A stretch of DNA of 64,000 nucleotides from Fibrivirga algicola (lineage in GTDB: Bacteria; Bacteroidota; Bacteroidia; Cytophagales; Spirosomataceae), in assembly GCF_011742925.1 (NCBI RefSeq), contig NZ_WAEL01000005.1, positions 62,001 to 126,000 of the forward strand. The letters are read 5' to 3'. Position numbers and translations under genes: made by a program. Below are positions 42,025-51,694 of this stretch, one piece after another (position 1 is the stretch's first letter; each line of letters opens with the position of its first letter). Under the pieces are notes generated by a model that was given only the letters and a program-made list of their open reading frames with translations, was not told the DNA's origin and did no database searches.

Positions 42025-43208
42025 GCGTTGTGGGGCGTGTGCATAAAAGATTTGAATGCCTTGCGCATATTGAACAGCGCCCGCCCGAAGCTCACCATTA
42101 AGGCAACTACCACACCCAGATCGCGAATGGAGAGCCGTTTCCAGAGGTAACCGGGAATCGACAGCGCCAGGCTGAGGAACAGCGCCAGCAGCAGCCCAAT
42201 AGCCATGAGCAACGTGGGTACGTGCCCGGCCAGCAGACATACGACCGTGGTGAGCAGCAGGATTCCCAGCAACAACACCTTCGGCAGGGCTAATTCTTGT
42301 ACCAACTTAATCCCGCTGAGCCAGCGCCCGGTCAGCAGACTACGCATGCCGAGCGGAAAATAATCGGCCACAAACTGCCACTGCGCCGCAATCCAGCGGG
42401 TACGTTGCTGTTCGAATACTGCCCGTTTGGCCACCTTTTCGTCGTACACGTACGCTTTTTCAAGGTAACCGATCTTGTGTCCGCCCACGGCCAGGTTCAT
42501 AGCCAGTTCTTTATCGAACCCGCCGATGGTGGTCAAGTTGTCCATGGCGGCTTTCATCAGACCCAGGTCTACGGCCATGCCCGACCCGATGATAGTGGCC
42601 GAGACGCCTACCGCCCGGTATCCTTTGCGGGCAATGTGATTGTTGATCTCTTCACTGACCGCATCGAGAACGGCCACGCGGGTATTGGTGTTTTTGGCTA
42701 CCCGATGCCCCTGAATGGCGCGCCATCCCTGCGCAAAGGCGACGTTGACCCGGCTCAGGAAGTCGCTGGCCAGATGGTTGTCGGCATCGGCTACCACCAC
42801 AATGTCATATTCGCTGGTCGACAGCGTACCCAACGCGGCATTGAGCGCCTTTGTTACCGTCGAGACCTCAAACGAAACGGGCAGCACCCGCACAGGCAGG
42901 GTCGCCAGCGCGTCGAGGGTGTGTTGCTGAAATGAATCGGCAATAACGATTAGGTCGTACTGGCTGCGTGGGTAATCCTGTTTGAGGTTGGCCTGCACTG
43001 ATTCCAAAATGACGGCGTCTTCTTTGTAAGCCGGCACCAGTACGGCAATGCGTCGGTAGGAGATGCCGGCCGCCGCTGCATCGTGCGGGGGCGTTACATC
43101 GTCGGCCCGGCCCAGACGGCCCATGAGGGCGTAGAAGAGGTAATGTAGCGTGTTGAGGGCCAGAAAACCGAAAAAGAGACCAACAAGTAGCTGGAAAACT
43201 GTTTGCAT
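42021..43208 (-). CDS. Membrane GT2 glycosyltransferase, cellulose-synthase-like
   Basis: 395 aa from the ATG at 43208; a TTG four codons upstream is also in frame. The N-terminal helix is followed by the GT2 core: AVLVPAYKEDAVI, a VVVADADNHL metal-binding motif, SATIIGSGMAVD, and TIGGFDKELAMNLAVGG. The QQRTRW sequence is an exact QxxRW, the mark of processive or single-residue beta-glycosyltransferases of the cellulose/hyaluronan synthase branch. Three C-terminal helices follow. It heads the minus-strand operon of the locus and is coupled to the next GT2 by a 4-base overlap. In the window it faces the YdeI-like gene with a gap of about 110 bases. Confidence 0.9.
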   Translation of the reverse strand: MQTVFQLLVGLFFGFLALNTLHYLFYALMGRLGRADDVTPPHDAAAAGISYRRIAVLVPAYKEDAVILESVQANLKQDYPRSQYDLIVIADSFQQHTLDALATLPVRVLPVSFEVSTVTKALNAALGTLSTSEYDIVVVADADNHLASDFLSRVNVAFAQGWRAIQGHRVAKNTNTRVAVLDAVSEEINNHIARKGYRAVGVSATIIGSGMAVDLGLMKAAMDNLTTIGGFDKELAMNLAVGGHKIGYLEKAYVYDEKVAKRAVFEQQRTRWIAAQWQFVADYFPLGMRSLLTGRWLSGIKLVQELALPKVLLLGILLLTTVVCLLAGHVPTLLMAIGLLLALFLSLALSIPGYLWKRLSIRDLGVVVALMVSFGRALFNMRKAFKSFMHTPHNA

Positions 43209-43316
43209 GGGAGTAACCAACGGCGTCTGTCAAGGCGCTGTTGGCTCGTACGTTCAGCTATTTAGACGTGAAATGGCTGGTTTGGTAACACCCATAGTGG
43301 TGAAGTGCCTCACCAA

Positions 43317-43829
43317 TTACGTTTCCCGGTTCTTGTAATACCGGATCATTTCGCTGTAACCCATACCCATCAAAAAACCGGTAATGGCCTGCGTAATTCG
43401 CTTGGCCTTTGTGTTGGCCGTTTTCGCACTCTCGATCCAGTTGGTGTAATAACGCTGATGGCCCGGTGGCAACGAATCGTAGTAGGCCTGTGCGTCCGGG
43501 TCATCGGCGAGGCAGGCTAGTAAGTCGGCCGATTGAGTAAACGGCTCATCATCTACCTCAATGGATAAATGCACCGTAGCACCTTCCTCCTTGCGAATGG
43601 CCCGGCGCATAGTAGCATTAACGGGCAACACAAACGTACCGTCGCCAATGGGAATCAGGGCCACTTGCCGAAGTGGGTATGTGTCCAGCCACCCTTTTAT
43701 ACGGAACGAGGTACGTTGGCCCGGTTTAAGCGATTCAGCCAATTCGCTCAAAATAGCAATATACGTCCAACCGGTTTTTTCGCCGTTCGGGCCGTATTTC
43801 AGGAGAGTTGCTGTGAACGAGGTAGGCAT
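43317..43829 (-). CDS. DUF1905 / YdeI-OmpD-associated family protein
   Basis: 170 aa. The N-terminal half is a DUF1905 beta-barrel-like domain (SFTATLLKYGPNGEKTGWTYIAIL, SFRIKGWLDTYPLRQVALIPIGDGTFVLPVNATMRRAI), and the C-terminal half is the YdeI/OmpD-associated helical motif (DPDAQAYYDSLPPGHQRYYTNWIESAKTANTKAKRI). Such fusions are common in Bacteroidota; YdeI relatives have been linked to bacteriocin or peptide stress tolerance, but no biochemical role is established. No signal peptide. It is separate from the polysaccharide operon, although encoded on the same strand. Confidence 0.85.
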   Translation of the reverse strand: MPTSFTATLLKYGPNGEKTGWTYIAILSELAESLKPGQRTSFRIKGWLDTYPLRQVALIPIGDGTFVLPVNATMRRAIRKEEGATVHLSIEVDDEPFTQSADLLACLADDPDAQAYYDSLPPGHQRYYTNWIESAKTANTKAKRITQAITGFLMGMGYSEMIRYYKNRET

Positions 43830-44200
43830 GGGAATGGTGGAAATCTGGCTTGCGTCTATGTACCGAACCGAAATATACGCTCTTGTAGGCTATCGAATAC
43901 TCTTAGTTCGACAAGGCTTCTGCTGGATGTTAACCGCGTTGGACAAGTTAATTGGTAGACTAAATTGTCTTTTGCATAGAATTTATGTAGACACAGCAAG
44001 AATTATTGAGGTATCAGCAGACAAGCGAACCATTCGGCTTGGATTCATGATTTGGTGAATACTTAATTTGTAAACTCTATTAAGTCAATAGGATATAAGT
44101 ACTAATAGTCTATCTGGAATAGGGAGTAATCAAAGCGAGTACAGATTTCGGCCGGGGAAGTTCCGGTGTCACGCATGAAACACACTACATACCAGTACCA
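43830..44200. other. Divergent intergenic region with a TonB receptor promoter
   Basis: 371 bases between the YdeI-like gene and the first TonB receptor. It is AT-rich and contains the promoter-like pair at 44039-44070 for the receptor. No other gene or RNA is recognised. Confidence 0.5.
44039..44070 (+). promoter_or_regulatory. Predicted promoter of the first TonB receptor
   Basis: TTG (44039-44041), 21 bases, then TTAATTTG (44063-44070), 7 of 8 to TAnnTTTG. The start would be near 44077, leaving a leader of about 124 bases. Confidence 0.4.
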
Positions 44201-46768
44201 ATGAAACAAGTTCTAAAATCAACGTTTTTGCTTGGAGCCCTGCTGCTGCCCTTACTATTGTCGGCACAGAATGCGCCTGTTATCAACGCTACAGTATCCG
44301 GGAAGGTGATCGATGCCCGCACGAATAAGAAACTGATTGGTGCCACGGTGGCCATCAAAGGCACAACCAACGGAGCCTCGACCACCGAAGAGGGGCAATT
44401 TACCCTGTTGACTGGTCAGAAGCTTCCGTTCACGGTTGTGGTCTCGTTTGTTGGGTACAAAACAACCGAGGTTCTCCTAAGTGAGAATAACGTAGAAATT
44501 AAGCTGGAAGAAGGAACCAGCCAATTGTCAGACGTGGTCATCACGTCGCGGCGGCGGCAGGAGTCGGCGCAGGACGTGCCTATTCCCATTTCGGTGATAG
44601 GTGGCGTGCGGGCCGAAGATGCCGGCGCTTTCAACGTGAACCGCCTGAAAGAGCTGGTACCTACGGTGCAGCTCTATTCATCGAATCCGCGTAACACAAC
44701 GCTCAACATTCGTGGACTTGGTTCAACATTCGGATTGACCAACGATGGCGTTGACCCCGGGGTAGGTTTCTATGTCGACGGCGTTTATTTTGCCCGTCCC
44801 GCTGCCACCACGCTCGACTTTATCGACATTGAGCAGATTGAAGTGTTGCGGGGCCCTCAGGGAACGCTCTTCGGTAAGAACACAACGGCCGGTGCTTTCA
44901 ACATCACCACCCGGGCCCCAAGTTTCGAGCCGGGTGCCAATTTTGAGGTTAGCTACGGTAATTACGGCTACATTCAGGCGAAAACCTCAATTACTGGTCC
45001 GTTGAGCAAGAAACTGGCCGCACGGGTATCTTTTTCGGGTACGCAGCGCGACGGCCTGCTCTACAACGTCGTAACGCAGCAGTCGGTCAACGATATCAAT
45101 AACCTTGGTTTCAGGGGTAAACTGCTCTACACGCCCACCGAAAAAGTAAACATCACCCTGACCGGCGATGCATCGAGCCAGAAGCCGAACGGCTACGCGC
45201 AGGTAATTGCTGGGGTTGCCCCCACGCTACGACCCGCCTACCGGCAATTCAACCAGATCATTGCTGATCTCAATTATAAGCTGCCCAGCCAGAATCCATT
45301 CGACCGGCTGATCGACCACGATACGCCCTGGCGGTCGGGGAATCAGCTGGGTGGTGTATCGCTCAATGTCGACGCCAAGCTGGGTACAGGTACGTTAACG
45401 GCAACTACTGCCTGGCGCTACTGGAATTGGGACCCATCAAACGACCGCGACTTTACCGGCCTGCCTGTGCTGTCGAAATCGGCGGCTACGTCGCGGCATG
45501 AGCAATGGACGCAGGAAGTTCGGTATGCCGGCAATGTGTCGGCGCGCCTGAGTGGCGTTGTGGGGCTGTTTGCCATTGGGCAAGACCTCATCACTGACCC
45601 CGTGCATACGGAAGAATCGGGCGCAGCTCAGTGGCGCTTTTCGCAGAGTTCGACCAGTGCCCTGTGGAAAACGCCCGGCCTCTTTGACGGCTTTGGTATC
45701 CGGACTACCTCGCGACTAAAAAGCTTTGGCGGTGCCGTTTTCGGTCAGGCCGACTGGGCTATTACGCCCCGTCTGCACCTGTTGCCTGGCATTCGGTACA
45801 ACTACGACGAAAAAGACGTGAATTACAGCCGGCAAACCTACGGTGGCCTGCAGACTACCGACCCGGCTCTACTGGCGTTGAAGAACGCCGTTTATACCAA
45901 TCAGGCGTTCACAACAAACGTAAAAGAAAATAACCTGTCGGGGCAGGTGACGGTGGCCTACCGGGCCGGTAAGCAACTGAATGCCTTCGTGACGTATGCA
46001 AACAGCTATAAGCCGGTGGGTGTAAACCTTGGCGGTTTGCCAACGGCGAATGGCGCGGTGCTGATCGATCTGGCGCGCATCAAACCTGAATACGTAAGCC
46101 ACGTAGAAGCCGGGGTAAAAACCAGGCCGCTGCCCGGCGCTACGTTGAACGTTACGCTGTACAACACAAACATCCGGGATTTCCAGACGCAGGTTCAAAC
46201 GGCTGAAGTGGGCGTGAACCGGGGGTATCTGGCCAATGCTGAGCGGGTACGGGTAATGGGTGTTGAACTCGACGGTAGCCTTCGGATCAACAATGCGTTC
46301 TCGCTCAATGCGGCCCTTGCCTATACAGATGGCAAATACATATCGTTTAAAAATGCGCCGGTTCCGCTGGAAGAAACAGGGGCAGAATCGGCGTTCAAGG
46401 ATATTTCGGGTGGAGCATTGCCCGGTATTTCGAAATGGGCAGGTACGTTGGGTGCTGAGGTAACCAGCGCTGGTAAGTTGCTTAGCCAGAGTGGCCGGTT
46501 CTTCTTCGCGGCAGACACGTATTACCGCTCGTCGTTCTCGTCGAGTCCGTCGCCTTCAAAATACCTCAATATCGATGGGTATGCGCTACTCAATACACGG
46601 GCTGGCTTCCGGGCGTCGAATGGCGTGTCGGCATTCATATGGGCTCGCAACCTCCTCGATCAAAACTATTTCGAACAACTGTTGCCAGCCGCTGGTAATG
46701 CTGGTCAATACGCCGCTGTGCTGGGCGACCAACGCACGTACGGCGTCACCTTACGCTTCTCCTATTAA
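44201..46768 (+). CDS. TonB-dependent receptor with CarboxypepD_reg domain
   Basis: 855 aa. Signal peptide MKQVLKSTFLLGALLLPLLL ending near LSAQ; CarboxypepD_reg domain (about 27-115, SGKVIDARTNKKLIGATVAI); plug domain (about 120-230) with IPISVIGG, LNIRGLG, GFYVDGVYF and IEQIEVLRGPQGTLFGKNTTAGAFNITTR; then a barrel ending ...RTYGVTLRFSY with a C-terminal aromatic residue. It is an energy-coupled outer membrane importer; the 'GPQGTLFGKNTTAGA' plug is the siderophore/vitamin/oligosaccharide receptor type, not the SusC type, and no SusD is adjacent. The substrate is unknown. Another receptor and an alpha-glucosidase follow on the same strand, each after a hairpin, so they are probably separate transcripts. 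Confidence 0.92.
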   Translation: MKQVLKSTFLLGALLLPLLLSAQNAPVINATVSGKVIDARTNKKLIGATVAIKGTTNGASTTEEGQFTLLTGQKLPFTVVVSFVGYKTTEVLLSENNVEIKLEEGTSQLSDVVITSRRRQESAQDVPIPISVIGGVRAEDAGAFNVNRLKELVPTVQLYSSNPRNTTLNIRGLGSTFGLTNDGVDPGVGFYVDGVYFARPAATTLDFIDIEQIEVLRGPQGTLFGKNTTAGAFNITTRAPSFEPGANFEVSYGNYGYIQAKTSITGPLSKKLAARVSFSGTQRDGLLYNVVTQQSVNDINNLGFRGKLLYTPTEKVNITLTGDASSQKPNGYAQVIAGVAPTLRPAYRQFNQIIADLNYKLPSQNPFDRLIDHDTPWRSGNQLGGVSLNVDAKLGTGTLTATTAWRYWNWDPSNDRDFTGLPVLSKSAATSRHEQWTQEVRYAGNVSARLSGVVGLFAIGQDLITDPVHTEESGAAQWRFSQSSTSALWKTPGLFDGFGIRTTSRLKSFGGAVFGQADWAITPRLHLLPGIRYNYDEKDVNYSRQTYGGLQTTDPALLALKNAVYTNQAFTTNVKENNLSGQVTVAYRAGKQLNAFVTYANSYKPVGVNLGGLPTANGAVLIDLARIKPEYVSHVEAGVKTRPLPGATLNVTLYNTNIRDFQTQVQTAEVGVNRGYLANAERVRVMGVELDGSLRINNAFSLNAALAYTDGKYISFKNAPVPLEETGAESAFKDISGGALPGISKWAGTLGAEVTSAGKLLSQSGRFFFAADTYYRSSFSSSPSPSKYLNIDGYALLNTRAGFRASNGVSAFIWARNLLDQNYFEQLLPAAGNAGQYAAVLGDQRTYGVTLRFSY

Positions 46769-46863
46769 TGCCAGACCAGGTGCATTCGGGGCAGTTACTC
46801 CGCAACGTACCCAAGACCCGTCTGCCGGTTAGCCCTGACAGATTGTCAACATTAAACCCGTCT

Positions 46864-46903
46864 GTGTTTTGTCATTCTGCCGCCCGGTAGGATGACAAAA
46901 CAC
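46864..46903 (+). terminator. Hairpin after the first TonB receptor
   Basis: GTGTTTTGTCAT (46864-46875) and its exact complement (46892-46903) extend inwards to an 18-bp stem with two G-T pairs and a 4-base loop. It lies about 95 bases after the stop codon. It shares the TTTTGTCATYC core with the hairpin at 54484-54545. Confidence 0.55.
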
Positions 46904-47017
46904 GTGTGTGGGTACCCCAGCCCCAAATGGCTAATTAACCGGTGCTGAAAGACTCCCGATCTTTCGCCTATTTTGCATTTATCGATTAAAAACTGTTGCT
47001 TTTCAATACTCACCTGT

Positions 47018-49903
47018 ATGAGCAAATTACTACTACCGCTACTATGTACGCTGTTTTGTGCCTTTTCGAGCCTGGCCCAGACCCGGTTGACGGGAACGGT
47101 GAAAGATGATCGCAATCAACCCATTCCCGGCGTCAACCTGCTGATTAAGGGTAGCAATACCGGAACCGTAACTGATCGGGACGGGGCCTTTACGCTTGAA
47201 AGCAGCCAGACGCCGCCGCTCACGGTCGTGGTGTCGTTTGTTGGGTATGCCCGTCAGGAAATTCCTGTTACCAGTGCCAGTCAGGTGCTGACCGTTAGCC
47301 TAACCGAAGAGGCTATTCTGGCTGATGAAGTGGTAGTTTCGGCCAGTCGGGTACCGGAAGATATCCGGAAAGCGGCAGTGACCGTCGAGAAACTCGGTGC
47401 CCGGCAGTTTGCCAACTCACCCGCAGCTACGCCATTCGACGCCCTGCAAAACCTGAAAGGCGTTGACCTGCTCACGCAGAGCCTGACATTTAAGTCGGTA
47501 AACGTGCGGGGGTTCGGGGCCAATAACAACAACCGCTTTGTCCAACTTACCGACGGTATGGACAACCGGTCGCCGGGTCTGGGGTTCGGCTTTGGCAACG
47601 TAGCCGGTATTTCTGACCTCGACATCGAAAGCATCGAACTTATCCCCGGCGCTTCGTCGGCGCTCTATGGGCCAGATGCGTTGCAGGGTCTGATGCTGAC
47701 AACCAGCAAAAACCCGTTTACCTACCAGGGCCTGAGTGCGCAGGTGAAAGTGGGTATGAACAACGTGGGGAAGACGGGTTTCGGCCCTAAAGGCTACGCC
47801 GATCTGGCTATTCGCTACGCCAAACAGCTGAGCGACCGCTTTGCGTTTAAAGTGAGTTTCCAGCGCCTGAGCGGTACCGATTTCATTGCCGACGATTATA
47901 GTGACCGGTCGACACGTGACCGCAGCCCGTTTTGGACTACTGATGCTGGTCGCGGAAACGTAGCTACGGGCATCGCCTACGTACCCAATAATAACCCCGC
48001 AACCAACTTTGAGTATGATGGAGTAAACATATATGGCGACGACATCAACGCGGGGGGCGCATTCCGGTATCCGGCCAGCTTCAGTAACCCGGCGCTGGCG
48101 GGGAAACTCGTGACGCGTACGGGCTACACCGAGCTGGACGTATTGGGTAACAACGGACAGGTGTTTAACAACCGGGCCAACGTATCGCTGCATTATAAAA
48201 TCACGGACAAGATCGAGGCATCGCTGGGCTGGTACTACGGTAACGGCAACTTTGTCCGCACGGCCGGTTTCCGCGAATACTTCCCCAACTACATTCGCAA
48301 CCAGTTTAAGGCCGAAATTCGGGGCGAAAACTTCTTTGTCAGAGCCTACACCACACGGCAGAATGCCGAAGGCTGGAACATCGGTCAAACCGCAGCCGCC
48401 ATCAACAACATTTCGAAACCCCTGGGCACCACCTCAACGGCGGGTTGGGTGAGTGACTTTGCTACGGCCTTCACGGCCAATGGCGGCAACATTGCCGCTG
48501 CCCGCGCCACAGCCGATCAGGGCCGGATTCTGCCCGGTTCCGAGCGGTTCAATACCCTGCGCGACCAGCTGTCAGGTACGTTCAACAATCAGGCTATTCC
48601 CGGTTTAGGGCGTAACGGCCTTCGCTTCCGTGACAACACAACGATGAACCACTACGAGGGGATGTATAACCTCTCGAAGCAACTGCGCGTAGCCGAACTG
48701 ATCGTGGGCGGCAGCCTGCGGCAGTACCTGCTCAACACCGGCGGTACGGCCGTAGCTCTGAACACTGACGGGTCTGAATACACGATCAATGAATATGGTG
48801 CTTACGCGCAGCTGGCGAAGGAAATTCAGCTGGGCACCGTGGCCGATCTGGCGTTTTCAGTAAAGCCAACGGTGGCTATTCGTTATGATAAGAACGAGTA
48901 CTTCAACGGCGGTTTTACGCCTCGGGCATCGGCGGTGATAAGCCTCGGGCCACACAACTTCCGGGGATCGTGGCAGTCGGCGTTCCGTAACCCGTCGCCG
49001 GGGCAGTTATTTGCCGTACCTGCCGCTGGTCAGGGCGGTGACGTGGGTGGGTCGCGGCTGGCGGCTGAGCGGGCCGGCCTGTTCACGAATCCCGCGTATC
49101 TGAGCAACGATGTAGCCGATTTTCAGGCTGGCCGCATTACCGCCGCCCAATTGTCGAGCCGGGCCTATGACCCTACCCGCTTCACAACGGAGAAGATCAA
49201 GACTTGGGAGATTGGTTATAAAACGCTTATCAAAAACCGGCTGTATGTAGATGCCTTCCTGTTCCGGAGTGTGTATACCGACTTTATTGCGGCGCAGAGT
49301 TTCTTCCAGTTGCTGACACCAGGCTCTGTAGACGGGATTACCAACGCTGCCAACCGACGCACGCTGCAGGTCAACTTCAATAATTTCAACGAGATTTTTG
49401 TCAATGGCTGGGGACTTGGCCTTGAGTACGGCCTGGGCCGGAACTTCACATTGAGCGGCAATTATGCGCGGCAGGTTGGGTTGATCACGCTGCGTGATGC
49501 CCAGGGAAACGTGCGGAATAATCTGGCTGGTGAGCCCGTTGTCGAACGCCGGATGAGTGATCCCGATGTGGCGCAGTTGGGCCGTAACTTCTTTATTTCG
49601 CCCGAAAACCGCTACAATATCACCCTTGCCAATACCCGCCTGACCGACCGCCTGGGGGCAAACATCACCTACCGCTGGACCGACCGGATGTGGGTTGAAC
49701 AGGGCACTACGGCGGGCGATATCTGGCTGCCAAGCTGGAGTACCGTCGATGCACAGGTAAGCTACCGGCTGCCCGCTCTGAAAACGGTGGCGAAACTGGG
49801 TGCCAGTAACCTGTTCAATCAGTATTATGCCCAGGGTTACGGCCTCGCCCGAATTGGCGGTCTGTATTACCTGAGCCTCACCTTCGATGAACTGTTCCGA
49901 TAA
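47018..49903 (+). CDS. TonB-dependent receptor with CarboxypepD_reg domain
   Basis: 961 aa from the ATG at 47018 (MSKLLLPLLCTLFCAFSSLAQ, a clean signal peptide). A start at 46973 would prepend a polar 15-residue leader. CarboxypepD_reg domain (LTGTVKDDRNQPIPGVNLLI...), plug with DEVVVSASRVPEDIRKAAVTVEKL, VNVRGFGANNNNRFVQLTDGMDN and IESIELIPGASSALYGPDALQGLMLTTSK, then a long barrel to the terminal SLTFDELFR. The last residue is Arg, though a Phe precedes it. It is a non-SusC importer like the previous one, of unknown substrate. Its nearest downstream neighbour is the GH13 enzyme; together they may handle an oligosaccharide, but this is inferred from position only. Confidence 0.92.
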   Translation: MSKLLLPLLCTLFCAFSSLAQTRLTGTVKDDRNQPIPGVNLLIKGSNTGTVTDRDGAFTLESSQTPPLTVVVSFVGYARQEIPVTSASQVLTVSLTEEAILADEVVVSASRVPEDIRKAAVTVEKLGARQFANSPAATPFDALQNLKGVDLLTQSLTFKSVNVRGFGANNNNRFVQLTDGMDNRSPGLGFGFGNVAGISDLDIESIELIPGASSALYGPDALQGLMLTTSKNPFTYQGLSAQVKVGMNNVGKTGFGPKGYADLAIRYAKQLSDRFAFKVSFQRLSGTDFIADDYSDRSTRDRSPFWTTDAGRGNVATGIAYVPNNNPATNFEYDGVNIYGDDINAGGAFRYPASFSNPALAGKLVTRTGYTELDVLGNNGQVFNNRANVSLHYKITDKIEASLGWYYGNGNFVRTAGFREYFPNYIRNQFKAEIRGENFFVRAYTTRQNAEGWNIGQTAAAINNISKPLGTTSTAGWVSDFATAFTANGGNIAAARATADQGRILPGSERFNTLRDQLSGTFNNQAIPGLGRNGLRFRDNTTMNHYEGMYNLSKQLRVAELIVGGSLRQYLLNTGGTAVALNTDGSEYTINEYGAYAQLAKEIQLGTVADLAFSVKPTVAIRYDKNEYFNGGFTPRASAVISLGPHNFRGSWQSAFRNPSPGQLFAVPAAGQGGDVGGSRLAAERAGLFTNPAYLSNDVADFQAGRITAAQLSSRAYDPTRFTTEKIKTWEIGYKTLIKNRLYVDAFLFRSVYTDFIAAQSFFQLLTPGSVDGITNAANRRTLQVNFNNFNEIFVNGWGLGLEYGLGRNFTLSGNYARQVGLITLRDAQGNVRNNLAGEPVVERRMSDPDVAQLGRNFFISPENRYNITLANTRLTDRLGANITYRWTDRMWVEQGTTAGDIWLPSWSTVDAQVSYRLPALKTVAKLGASNLFNQYYAQGYGLARIGGLYYLSLTFDELFR

Positions 49904-49934
49904 ACGCACTGCTACGCTTAAAAAGAGAGTAGGT

Positions 49935-49986
49935 TAGTTGTTACGTGGCTTCGCTGGGCGGGCTCCGCGAAGCCACGTAACAACTA
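49935..49986 (+). terminator. Perfect 20-bp hairpin between TonB receptor and alpha-glucosidase
   Basis: Arms 49935-49954 and 49967-49986 are exact reverse complements around a 12-base loop, 31 bases after the receptor stop. No T tract follows. The alpha-glucosidase starts 24 bases later, so it could also shape that gene's leader. Confidence 0.6.
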
Positions 49987-50010
49987 CTCGTTCTATAAAT
50001 TGCACGCTGA

Positions 50011-51687
50011 ATGAGCTACAGAGAATCCGTTATTTATCAGATATACCCCCGTTCGTTTGCTGATTCAGATGGCGACGGCATTGGTGATCTGCAGGGCATC
50101 ATCGGCAAGCTGGATTACCTCGCCGAGTTGGGCGTAGACATTCTGTGGCTAAGCCCTATTTTTCAGTCGCCCAATGCAGATAATGGCTACGACATTGCTG
50201 ACTATGAAGCGATCATGCCCGAGTTTGGCACGATGGCCGATTTCGATGCGTTGCTGGCCGGAGCGCATCAGCGGGGCCTGAAACTGATTCTTGATCTGGT
50301 TGTCAACCATAGTTCAGATGAGCACCGCTGGTTTCAGGAGAGCCGCCGGAGCAAGACGAACCCGTACCGCAATTATTATATCTGGCAATCGCCCCGCCCC
50401 GATGGGTCGCCGCCCAACAACTGGCAATCGTTTTTCTCCGGACCTGCCTGGAAGCTGGATGAGCAGACTGGTGAGTATTACCTCCATCTTTTCGCCGATA
50501 AACAGCCCGACCTGAACTGGGAACACGAGCTCCTGCGGCAGGAAATTTACCAGATGATGCGTTTTTGGCTCGACAAAGGCGTTGACGGTTTCCGGATGGA
50601 CGTAATTCCGTTTTTGTCGAAAGAACCAGGATTCCCTGATTATCCCGAAGGGCGGTTCGGCGACCTGACGATTCACGCCAATGGGCCGCGTATCCACGAA
50701 TTTTTGCAGGAGATGCACCGGGAGGTACTAGCCCGTTATACGGCCTATGACGGCACACCGCTGATTACGATCGGGGAGGGCTTTGGCGTATCGGCCGGGC
50801 AGGCCAACTTGTATGTGGGTGAAAACCGTCGTGAGTTGGGCATGATCTACCATTTCGATCATGCCGTACCGCGCGAAGAGTACCGTTTTCTAAACCCGGC
50901 CCCCGAACTGACCCTGCCTGAACTGAAAGCTATTTTTGCCGGGTGGAACAAGGCCCTGGATACCACTGACAACGTACCTGACCCTACGGGCCCAGGCTGG
51001 CAGAACGTGTATTTCGGTAATCACGACAACCCGCGCGTGCTGTCGCGGTTTGGTGAACCCGACGGATTCCATGACGAGTCGGGTATGTTGCTGGCTACTG
51101 TTCTGCTTACGCAACGCGGTACGCCAGGCATTTACCAAGGCGACGAGATAGGCATGAGCAACTGCCCATTTGCCTCCGTTAGTGAGTTCGACGATATTCA
51201 GGTGAAAAACGCGTACCGGGAATTGGTAGAAAAGGGCGGTGGATCTGCATCAAAATTCCTGACCGTAGCCAACCGCATTGCCCGCGATCACGCCCGCACG
51301 CCGATGCAGTGGGCCAACGTACCCGGCGCAGGATTCACAACCGGAACGTCTTGGCTGAAAGTCAATCCGGCTGTGGCGCAGGTAAATGTAGTGGCGCAGC
51401 AGCAATCGGCTACGTCGGTGCTGTCGTACTACCAGAAACTGCTTCGCTGGCGAAAGCAAACGCCCGCTATGCACTACGGCACCTACCGCGATTTATTGCC
51501 CGATCATCCCACGTTATGGGCTTTCGAGCGAAACCTGAACGGGGTCAGGTACGTTACCGTTGCCAATTTTTCTGGTCAGGCGTCCGTACTTCCACCGGGG
51601 TTGGCAGGCACGGCCGTACTGGGTAATTACAACAGCATGACCAGCGAACTACAGCCCTGGGAAGCTCGGATAATGACCCCGAATTAG
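50011..51687 (+). CDS. GH13 alpha-glucosidase (oligo-1,6-glucosidase type)
   Basis: 558 aa, no signal peptide, so cytoplasmic. It has the GH13 TIM barrel with the usual regions: DSDGDGIGDLQG (calcium loop), DLVVNHSSDEH (region I), GFRMDVI with the nucleophile D197 (region II), ITIGEG with the acid/base E256 (region III), and FGNHDNPRVLSRFG (region IV). The whole layout matches oligo-1,6-glucosidase/trehalose-6-phosphate hydrolase/alpha-glucosidases that cleave alpha-linked glucose from oligosaccharides. The substrate is not fixed by sequence. Two TonB receptors are upstream; no dedicated sugar transporter of the inner membrane is present. Confidence 0.92.
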   Translation: MSYRESVIYQIYPRSFADSDGDGIGDLQGIIGKLDYLAELGVDILWLSPIFQSPNADNGYDIADYEAIMPEFGTMADFDALLAGAHQRGLKLILDLVVNHSSDEHRWFQESRRSKTNPYRNYYIWQSPRPDGSPPNNWQSFFSGPAWKLDEQTGEYYLHLFADKQPDLNWEHELLRQEIYQMMRFWLDKGVDGFRMDVIPFLSKEPGFPDYPEGRFGDLTIHANGPRIHEFLQEMHREVLARYTAYDGTPLITIGEGFGVSAGQANLYVGENRRELGMIYHFDHAVPREEYRFLNPAPELTLPELKAIFAGWNKALDTTDNVPDPTGPGWQNVYFGNHDNPRVLSRFGEPDGFHDESGMLLATVLLTQRGTPGIYQGDEIGMSNCPFASVSEFDDIQVKNAYRELVEKGGGSASKFLTVANRIARDHARTPMQWANVPGAGFTTGTSWLKVNPAVAQVNVVAQQQSATSVLSYYQKLLRWRKQTPAMHYGTYRDLLPDHPTLWAFERNLNGVRYVTVANFSGQASVLPPGLAGTAVLGNYNSMTSELQPWEARIMTPN

Positions 51688-51694
51688 TGATCGG

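Noticed and set aside
42025-42240. N-terminal extension of the GT2 gene at 41119-42024
   Set aside because: The 72 extra residues lie entirely inside the preceding GT2 gene, and the ATGA overlap gives a standard coupled start.
47417-48388. Long minus-strand frame of 323 codons opposite the second TonB receptor
   Set aside because: Antisense to a receptor with plug and barrel signatures; no independent evidence.
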